Shown: positions 30,506 through 35,666 of the stretch, in pieces | Position numbering within the stretch: the stretch's first letter is position 1 | Layout of the letters: every line of letters starts with the position of its first letter | DNA from: an uncultured Oscillospiraceae bacterium | Lineage (GTDB): Bacteria > Bacillota > Clostridia > Oscillospirales > Oscillospiraceae | Assembly (NCBI GenBank): GCA_947624065.1 | Contig: CANQIO010000014.1 | Span: 1-35,666, forward strand | Length of the DNA stretch: 35,666 bases | Reading direction: 5' to 3' | Notes under the pieces: generated by a model | The model's input: the letters and a program-made list of their open reading frames with translations, nothing else | The model's database searches: none | Told to the model about the DNA's origin: nothing | Program-made: the position numbers and the translations under genes

Positions 30506-30535
30506 ATTAAATCACAGCGGCTCCGGCCGTGTCAA
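30506..30535 (-). promoter_or_regulatory. Promoter of the SdpI-type gene
   Basis: On the minus strand TTGACA (30530-30535) and TTTAAT (30506-30511) are 18 bases apart, leaving about 80 bases of leader before the ATG. Confidence 0.55.
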
Positions 30536-30580
30536 GTGGGGCGCCCGGTGGCCCCGCGGACACGCCCGGCGCCAAAGGGT

Positions 30581-31681
30581 TCAGAGAAAGTCCCGCTCGA
30601 TGATGTCGGCGATCTTTTTGCTGGCGGTCCCGCTGCCATAGGGGTTGCGGGCCCGGCTCATCCGCTCGTACCGGTCTTTGTCCTCCAGCAGCCGCCGGCA
30701 GGCGCGGTAGATGACCTCCTCATCCGTCCCCACCAGCTGGAGCGTTCCCGCCTCCAGGCCCTCCGGCCGTTCCGTGGTATCCCGCATCACCAGCACCGGC
30801 TTTCCCATCGCCGGCGCCTCCTCCTGCACGCCGCCGCTGTCCGTGAGGATGAAATAGGCGTGGTTCATCAGGTTGTGGAAGTCGAAGGCGTCCAGCGGCT
30901 CGATCAGCCGGATGCGGCCGCTCCCCCCCAGCTGCTCATACGCCGCCTGCCGGACGGCCGGATTGGGATGCATGGGGTATACCACCTTCACGTCCGGGAA
31001 ATCGTCCGCCATCCGCCGGATGGCCCGGAACATGCGGCGCATGGGCTCGCCCAGATTCTCCCGCCGGTGGGCCGTCACGACGATCAGACGGCTGCCCCTC
31101 GCCCACTCCGTGAGCTCGCTCCTGTAATCCTCCCGCACCGTCGTCTGCAGCGCGTCGATCACGGTGTTGCCCGTCACATAGATGCTCTCGGGGTCTCTCC
31201 CCTCCAGCCGCAGGTTGTACCGGGCCAGCTGCGTAGGCGCGAAGTGGTACTTCGCCGCCAAACTGATGGCCTGGCGGTTATACTCTTCCGGGAAGGGGGT
31301 GTGGATGTCGTGGGTCCGCAGTCCCGCCTCCACATGGGCCACGGGGATCTGCTCGTACAGGCAGGCCAGAGACGCGGCGAAAGCGGTGGTGGTGTCGCCG
31401 TGGACAAAGACAAGGTCCGGTCCGTATTCCTCCAGGACCCCTTTCATGCCGTTTAGGACGCGCGAGGTGATATCGAACAGGGTCTGATCCTCCTGCATGA
31501 CCTTCAGGTCGTAATCGGGCGTCACCCCGAAAAGCGCCAGCACCTGGTCGAGCATCTCCCGGTGCTGCCCCGTCACGCATACCCGGACCTCCATCCTCCC
31601 CCGCCGGCGGAACTCCCTGACCAGCGGGCACATCTTGACTGCCTCCGGCCGGGTGCCGAATACGACCAACAGCTTTACCAT
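30581..31681 (-). CDS. wecB: UDP-N-acetylglucosamine 2-epimerase
   Basis: Non-hydrolysing epimerase interconverting UDP-GlcNAc and UDP-ManNAc, used for teichoic acid linkage units or capsule sugars. From the ATG at 31679-31681 (GGAGGG upstream) the product is 366 residues, the usual length. Motifs include VVFGTRPEAVKMCPLV at the start, FVHGDTTT, AHVEAGLRT, PFPEEYNRQ, VTAHRRENLGEP and LTDSGGVQEEAPAMGKPVLV. It is a single gene with its own promoter. In Gram-positive bacteria the name mnaA is also used. Confidence 0.96.
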   Translation of the reverse strand: MVKLLVVFGTRPEAVKMCPLVREFRRRGRMEVRVCVTGQHREMLDQVLALFGVTPDYDLKVMQEDQTLFDITSRVLNGMKGVLEEYGPDLVFVHGDTTTAFAASLACLYEQIPVAHVEAGLRTHDIHTPFPEEYNRQAISLAAKYHFAPTQLARYNLRLEGRDPESIYVTGNTVIDALQTTVREDYRSELTEWARGSRLIVVTAHRRENLGEPMRRMFRAIRRMADDFPDVKVVYPMHPNPAVRQAAYEQLGGSGRIRLIEPLDAFDFHNLMNHAYFILTDSGGVQEEAPAMGKPVLVMRDTTERPEGLEAGTLQLVGTDEEVIYRACRRLLEDKDRYERMSRARNPYGSGTASKKIADIIERDFL

Positions 31682-31771
31682 ATCCTCCGCCCTCCGCAAA
31701 TGGCGATAAATCCGAAGCGGTCCCCTGCCTGCCCGCGCAGAAGAGCCTCATATGATCCCACGGATTTATTA

Positions 31772-31800
31772 ATTGTAGCACAGGCACCGGCGGTTTGCAA
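31772..31800 (-). promoter_or_regulatory. Sigma-A promoter of the epimerase gene
   Basis: On the minus strand TTGCAA (31795-31800) and TACAAT (31772-31777) are 17 bases apart. A leader of about 85 bases follows. Confidence 0.75.
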
Positions 31801-31853
31801 ACCTCTCCGCCGGCAGGCCGCGATCCGAATGCCCCGTATTCATGGCCGGGGCA

Positions 31854-31882
31854 TTGAAAGCCACTTCCGCTTCCGGTATAAT
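31854..31882 (+). promoter_or_regulatory. Sigma-A promoter of the radical SAM gene
   Basis: TTGAAA (31854-31859), a 17-base spacer and a perfect TATAAT (31877-31882) precede the ATG by 40 bases. Confidence 0.8.
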
Positions 31883-31922
31883 AAGAAGAAAAAGGGCCGG
31901 CGGGGCCCCAGGGAGGACGGCC

Positions 31923-32795
31923 ATGACAAGGGAAGAGCTCTATCGGTCCATCTACAGCCATGACACGATCTACATCCCCCCTCATGAGGAGGGCAGCGCG
32001 GCGCTGGAGGTATCGCTGGGATGCAGCTGGCATCGGTGCGCCTTCTGCGACTTTGCCAGGGACGATTTCCGCCTCATCCCCCTGGACGAGGTGGAGCGGA
32101 AGCTGCGCGTGCTGGCCATGCTCCAGCCGGAGCAGACGCGGCTGTTCCTCCTGGGGGAGAACCCCTTCGTGATGGAGCCGGATCGGCTTCTGGAGATCAT
32201 CGCCATGGGCAGACACTATCTGCCCCGGACAGAGCGCGTGGCCATGTACGCCCGGGTGGACGACGTCCTGCGCCGGACGGACGGGGAGCTGGCCGCCCTG
32301 CGCCGGGCGGGGCTGGCAGCGCTGCACATCGGCGTGGAGAGCGGCTGCGACAGTATCCTGCTGCAAATGGACAAGGGCATCACCGCCGCCCAGACCGTGG
32401 AGGCGCTGAACCGGCTGAGCGGCGTCGGCATCGACTATTACCTCACCGTCATCCCCGGCCTGGGAGGGCGGGAGCACTCCCGGATGCACGCCATTGAGAC
32501 GGCCAGGATGCTCAACCGCACCCGGCCCAAGGACATCTGGTGCCTGAAGCTGCACCTGTATGAGGACACGCCCCTTTGGCGGGAGGCCAGGGCCGGCCGC
32601 TTCACCATGATGGAGCCGGCGGAGATCCTGCGGGAGGAGAGGCTGATGCTCCAGGAGCTCACCGTGACGGACTGCCTCTTCGAGGACACGACCGTGCTGG
32701 ACCGCTATACCATCCGGGGGATACTGCCGGAGCAAAAGCCGCAGCTTCTCAGCGCCATCGATTATCTGCTGCTGACCGAGTCCCACGGCGGCTGA
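31923..32795 (+). CDS. Radical SAM protein of unknown substrate
   Basis: Radical SAM enzyme whose substrate I cannot assign. From the ATG at 31923 (GGGAGG upstream) the product is 290 residues; the longer frame from 31842 would start before the promoter -10 box. The cluster motif reads GCSWHRCAFCDF, a CX4CX2C spacing seen in one Clostridia subfamily (GCSHNKCTFC-type) rather than the classic CX3CX2C. Barrel motifs follow: LFLLGENPFV, GLAALHIGVESGCDSIL and YYLTVIPGLGG. There is no extra Fe-S or B12 domain. It is monocistronic, between the epimerase and the double-cubane cluster activator, which gives no clear functional link. Confidence 0.85.
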   Translation: MTREELYRSIYSHDTIYIPPHEEGSAALEVSLGCSWHRCAFCDFARDDFRLIPLDEVERKLRVLAMLQPEQTRLFLLGENPFVMEPDRLLEIIAMGRHYLPRTERVAMYARVDDVLRRTDGELAALRRAGLAALHIGVESGCDSILLQMDKGITAAQTVEALNRLSGVGIDYYLTVIPGLGGREHSRMHAIETARMLNRTRPKDIWCLKLHLYEDTPLWREARAGRFTMMEPAEILREERLMLQELTVTDCLFEDTTVLDRYTIRGILPEQKPQLLSAIDYLLLTESHGG

Positions 32796-32854
32796 GCGCG
32801 GTGGGCCGTTGATAGAAAAAGCAAAAGCAGGCCGGGATCTATCGGCCCCTTCGA

Positions 32855-32884
32855 TTGGACAGGGCGTCCCCGGCGGATTATAAT
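32855..32884 (+). promoter_or_regulatory. Sigma-A promoter of the cluster-activator gene
   Basis: TTGGAC (32855-32860), an 18-base spacer and TATAAT (32879-32884), 40 bases before the ATG at 32925. Confidence 0.7.
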
Positions 32885-32924
32885 AAAATATTGGGAACAC
32901 AAACGACGGAAGTGAGGCGGCCTT

Positions 32925-33692
32925 ATGACCTACATCGGCATCGACATCGGCTCCACCTGCTCCAAGACGGCGGTCCTGAACGGCGCCGGGGAGGTGGAGG
33001 GCCTCTTTGTGCTGCCCACGGGCTGGAGCAGCCTGCAGGCGCTGGAGGACATCCGCCGGGAGCTGGCCCGCCGGGGCATCGATCCGGACGGGTCGGAATG
33101 CGTCTCCACCGGCTATGGGCGCAAGGCGGTGCACTTTGCCGTCCGGCAGGTGACGGAGATCAGCTGTCACGCCAAGGGCGCGGCGGCGCTGTTCTCCCAT
33201 GGGGCGATCAACGTCATCGATGTGGGCGGCCAGGACACCAAGGTCATCAGCTGCCGGGACGGCCGGGTGGAGGAGTTCTATATGAACGACAAGTGCTCCG
33301 CCGGCACAGGCAAGTTCGTGGAGATCATGGCCAACCGCCTGAACGTGCCCATCGGGCAGCTGGACGAGCTGGCCAGGGCACGGACCGAGCAGATCGAGAT
33401 CAGCTCTCTCTGCACCGTGTTCGCCGAGACGGAGATCGTGGCCCTGGCGGGGCAGGGCGTGGCCCGGGAGAACATCGCCTGGGGCGTGCTCAACTCCGTG
33501 GCGAAGAAGGTGGCCCAGGAGTACGCCAAGCTGCGGGACGCCGACCGGCCGGTCTATCTGACCGGCGGGCTGTGCCAGTGCGGGTATTTTTTGGAGCTGG
33601 TGGGCCAGCGGCTGGGCCAGCCGATAAGCTCCGTACCGGAGGCGCGCTATGCCGGCGCGCTGGGCGCCGCCCTGCTGGCGGCGGGAAGATAA
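32925..33692 (+). CDS. ATP-dependent activator of a double-cubane cluster protein / 2-hydroxyacyl-CoA dehydratase (YjiL/HgdC-like)
   Basis: ASKHA-fold ATPase carrying one 4Fe-4S cluster at the dimer interface. It uses ATP to push a low-potential electron into a partner Fe-S enzyme (HgdC and the DCCP reductase are characterised examples). The 255-residue product has phosphate motif 1 GIDIGSTCSKTAVL near the start and INVIDVGGQDTKVI for phosphate 2. The cluster ligands are expected at NDKCSAGTGKF and ISSLCTVFAETEI, and the adenosine motif VYLTGGLCQCGYF and GALGAALLAAG complete the family. The ATG follows GGAAGTGAGG. It converges with the likely partner at 33737. Confidence 0.93.
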   Translation: MTYIGIDIGSTCSKTAVLNGAGEVEGLFVLPTGWSSLQALEDIRRELARRGIDPDGSECVSTGYGRKAVHFAVRQVTEISCHAKGAAALFSHGAINVIDVGGQDTKVISCRDGRVEEFYMNDKCSAGTGKFVEIMANRLNVPIGQLDELARARTEQIEISSLCTVFAETEIVALAGQGVARENIAWGVLNSVAKKVAQEYAKLRDADRPVYLTGGLCQCGYFLELVGQRLGQPISSVPEARYAGALGAALLAAGR

Positions 33693-33729
33693 AAAAAGAA
33701 GGACCTACACTCGCAGGTCCTTCTTTTTT
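33692..33729. terminator. Bidirectional terminator between activator and cluster protein
   Basis: A perfect 15-bp stem (33692-33706 with 33715-33729) around ACACTCGC has A-tracts and T-tracts on both sides, so it works in both directions for the convergent pair. Confidence 0.95.
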
Positions 33730-33736
33730 CGATGGA

Positions 33737-34888
33737 TCACAGCATCTCCAAAAACGCGGCGATGCGGGTGTTCAGCTGGCCCACATCGATCTGGGAGTAA
33801 TCCGTCTCCACGTTGATATAGGGCAGGTGCTTCCGGTCGCTGACGAAGCGGTGGATGGCCAGGGACTCCACATTATAAGTATGGCAGGCCTGCAGGGTCA
33901 TCTCCAGCACCCCGTCCACCCGGAACTCGTCGATGAGCCGGCCCAGCAGCTCCAGCCGGTTGGGGTTGGGCGTCATCACCGAGCAGCCGATGGCCAGATA
34001 CCGGCGGGCGATGGCGTCGTAGATGTCCGGCGCGTCCTCGTCGATCATCTGATCGTGGGCTTTGGCGCCGGTGCAGTTCTCATAGGCCACTACCACGCCG
34101 CCGTTGTCCTCCACCGCCCGGATGACCTTCTCCGTGGCGCCGCCGATGGGGCAGCCGGTGATGAGGATGCGGGGCCGCTTTTCCAGCATCTTCCCCTGGG
34201 CATATTCCCCCTCGATCTTGGCCGTCAGCGCATCCACCTCCGGGGGGATGGCGGACTTGTCGAATTTGAAGCTGCTGCCGTAGAGCACCTTGAACAGGTC
34301 GTACCCCGTGATGGGAGCCGGGTCATGGCGCATCACGTCATACAGCCCCTTCAGCGACCGGCGCACCCGGTTGTTGAGCTTCACAGCCTCCCGCACGGCC
34401 TCGTCGGTGATGGTCACGCCGAATTTCTGCTCCAGATACGCCTTGAGGCGCAGGATCTCGCCCTTCCACAGCTTCAGCGCCGCCTCGCTCTGAGAGTTCG
34501 GCAGCTCCATGACGAACACGTCCTTGAACTGGGACATGTACTCGTACATCTTTTTCTTTCCGTCGCAGGTGGTCTCGCCCACCACCACGTCCGAAAAGTA
34601 GAAATACGGGCACTTGTCTGTCTTGGCGAAGCCGTAGCTGGATTTGATGAGCGGGCACAGGTTCTTGGGCAGGTCCTTCTCCGCCTCCAGGATGGTCTCG
34701 TCCGAGGTGGAGCACAGGCTCACCGTGGCGGCTCCCATGGCCATGGCGATCTCCTGGGGAAAATAGGTACAGTAGGAGCCCACCACGGGCACGCCCCTGT
34801 CCTTTAGCTCCTTCACGGCCAGGAAGGAATTCTTCCGCTGCTCGGCAAAGTCCTCAAAGACCTCCGGCAGGTCCTTTACGATCTCCAT
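33737..34888 (-). CDS. Double-cubane cluster protein (YjiM-like, HgdB/BcrC superfamily)
   Basis: Member of the 2-hydroxyacyl-CoA dehydratase superfamily, closest by pattern to the double-cubane cluster proteins (YjiM of E. coli; the Carboxydothermus enzyme carries an 8Fe-9S cluster and reduces small molecules in an ATP-dependent way). The 383-residue product keeps many cysteines in the expected places: GSYCTYFPQE, VSLCSTSDET, NLCPLIKSSYGF, DKCPYFYFSD, GETTCDGKKK, ITGCPIGG, YENCTGAK, IGCSVM and LQACHTYNVES. The IKSSYGFAKTDKCPYF stretch is a hallmark of the subgroup. The ATG follows AAAGGAG. There is no second dehydratase subunit or CoA transferase nearby, which argues against a classical hydroxyacyl-CoA dehydratase. 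The natural substrate is unknown. Confidence 0.9.
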   Translation of the reverse strand: MEIVKDLPEVFEDFAEQRKNSFLAVKELKDRGVPVVGSYCTYFPQEIAMAMGAATVSLCSTSDETILEAEKDLPKNLCPLIKSSYGFAKTDKCPYFYFSDVVVGETTCDGKKKMYEYMSQFKDVFVMELPNSQSEAALKLWKGEILRLKAYLEQKFGVTITDEAVREAVKLNNRVRRSLKGLYDVMRHDPAPITGYDLFKVLYGSSFKFDKSAIPPEVDALTAKIEGEYAQGKMLEKRPRILITGCPIGGATEKVIRAVEDNGGVVVAYENCTGAKAHDQMIDEDAPDIYDAIARRYLAIGCSVMTPNPNRLELLGRLIDEFRVDGVLEMTLQACHTYNVESLAIHRFVSDRKHLPYINVETDYSQIDVGQLNTRIAAFLEML

Positions 34889-34912
34889 TTTGTCTCTCCT
34901 TTCCGGACGCCG

Positions 34913-34944
34913 GCAAAGAGACAGGCGGATGCCTGCCTCTTTGC
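34913..34944 (-). terminator. Terminator-like hairpin after the substrate-binding protein gene
   Basis: Arms at 34913-34926 and 34931-34944 pair over 14 bp around a 4-base loop. The single mismatch becomes a G-U pair on the minus strand, so the RNA is probably made in that direction. The T-tract is within the stem (CTCTTTGC), so efficiency is uncertain. Confidence 0.65.
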
Positions 34945-34964
34945 GCGATCAATAGATATGTTTC

Positions 34965-35666
34965 TTACAGGACCGGGGTCCAGGCCAGCGCCATGACCTC
35001 GTCCACGTCGTCCATCTTATCGATCAGGCCCAGGCGGATGTACTTCTCCACGACCTTATGCAGGCTCTCGCCGGTGAACTCCTGATCCAGACCGAACTGC
35101 AGGGCGTTGAACACCTTCACGTTCATCTCATAGTTGTCGCCCAGCAGCTCCAGCTCCATCAGCTTCTTCGCGGCGTCCTCGATATTGTTGCGCATCCAGC
35201 TGTGGGCCTTCTGCACGGCCTGGACGATCTTCTTGGAGATGGTGGGGTTCTCCTGCACGAAGGTGCGGTTCATGGCGATGATGCAGCAGTTATCGCCGGC
35301 GAAATCCTCGTCCAGCAGGGAGCGGATGCACTTGAGCTTGCCCTCCTGCACCATCTTATAGGCGAAGGTGTCGCTGAGCAGGGCGGCGGAGATCTCGCCG
35401 CGCTCCATGGCCGCCACGCAGGCGTCGGTGGACACCGGGGTCAGCTCCACGTCGTTGCGGGGGTCGATGCCGTCGGCGTCCAGCAGCAGAGCGGTGATGT
35501 TATAGTCGGACGCGCCGATGCCGTTGGGCACGGAGATGGCGGTGCCTTTCAGGTCCTCAGTGGTGTTGTAGTCGCTGTCGGCCAGCACATAGATGGACTT
35601 GCAGCCGATGTGGGCGCCGCCCACGAAGGTCAGGTCCACGCCGTTGGTGATGGGCACCAGCATGGT
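34965..35666 (-). CDS. ABC transporter substrate-binding protein, SsuA/NMT1-like (5' end outside window)
   Basis: Substrate-binding component of a nitrate/sulfonate/taurine-type or thiamine-precursor-type ABC transporter. The visible 233 residues lack the N-terminal signal peptide because the frame continues past the window edge. They contain the typical NMT1/SsuA patterns: YVLADSDYNTTEDLKGTAIS, GASDYNITALL, DACVAAMERGEISAALLSD, and the helical C-terminal lobe (NRTFVQENPTISKKIVQAV). Ligand identity cannot be read off. Permease and ATPase genes should lie beyond the window. Confidence 0.85.
   Translation of the reverse strand, partial: TMLVPITNGVDLTFVGGAHIGCKSIYVLADSDYNTTEDLKGTAISVPNGIGASDYNITALLLDADGIDPRNDVELTPVSTDACVAAMERGEISAALLSDTFAYKMVQEGKLKCIRSLLDEDFAGDNCCIIAMNRTFVQENPTISKKIVQAVQKAHSWMRNNIEDAAKKLMELELLGDNYEMNVKVFNALQFGLDQEFTGESLHKVVEKYIRLGLIDKMDDVDEVMALAWTPVL

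Noticed and set aside
32805-32855. Terminator after the radical SAM gene
   Set aside because: GGGCC and GATAG segments can pair with CTATC and GGCCC, but the stem has a bulge, the loop is long and no T-tract follows.
31278-33200. Minus-strand ORF of 640 codons
   Set aside because: It covers the epimerase in another frame and the antisense of the radical SAM gene; no start signals or domains.
32855-34807. Plus-strand ORF of 650 codons
   Set aside because: It runs over the activator gene in another frame and then antisense to the cluster protein, across a strong terminator.
33737-34888. Amino-acid fermentation by 2-hydroxyacyl-CoA dehydratase
   Set aside because: No second dehydratase subunit, CoA transferase or hydroxyacid dehydrogenase nearby, and the motifs fit the double-cubane cluster protein better.

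Overview
The window looks like the chromosome of a spore-forming, high-GC, gut-type Firmicute, most likely an Oscillospiraceae relative (Flavonifractor, Oscillibacter or Intestinimonas type). The evidence is a yabP-yabQ-divIC sporulation/division cluster with a SigE-like promoter, a SpoVK/CbbX-type AAA ATPase, a VanW-domain wall protein, a perfect CIRCE operator, strong GGAGG ribosome binding sites, and anaerobic enzymes (radical SAM proteins, a double-cubane cluster protein with its activator). The family assignment is inferred from gene content and protein style, not from a search.

Layout. Positions 1-535 are a lower-GC remnant followed by strong nested hairpins. Positions 536-8667 are a minus-strand housekeeping run: AAA ATPase, hemW, VanW-domain protein, metG, then yabP, yabQ and divIC. 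Positions 8875-11565 hold two convergent genes for secreted proteins of unknown function that share a 36-bp palindromic terminator. Positions 11685-13722 hold htpG (Hsp90) behind a sigma-A promoter and a CIRCE operator.

Positions 13739-26774 are the most distinctive part: twelve minus-strand genes in one run. In transcription order they are a TRAP transporter (dctQ, dctM, dctP), a PPC/DUF296 protein, a complete acetoin-dehydrogenase-type complex (E1 alpha, E1 beta, E2, and an E3 with its own lipoyl domain), a threonine-3-dehydrogenase-type zinc enzyme, and a second E1 alpha, E1 beta and E2 set. The run reads as a catabolic island: import a carboxylate, oxidise a hydroxyl group, then cleave the keto compound with TPP and lipoate to give acyl-CoA and NADH. 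The divergent metal-dependent hydrolase, a lipoate-protein ligase and a FadR-type GntR regulator lie just beyond it. The ligase and the regulator each have a TGGT-N3-ACCA operator placed directly after the promoter -10 box, so lipoate attachment is probably controlled by this regulator.

Positions 29700-35666 hold an SdpI-type membrane protein with a possible ribosome-site-masking leader, UDP-GlcNAc 2-epimerase, a radical SAM protein, a convergent double-cubane cluster protein and activator pair (YjiM/YjiL-like), and the 3' part of an ABC-transporter substrate-binding protein cut by the window edge. I saw no rRNA, tRNA, CRISPR array or intact insertion sequence.
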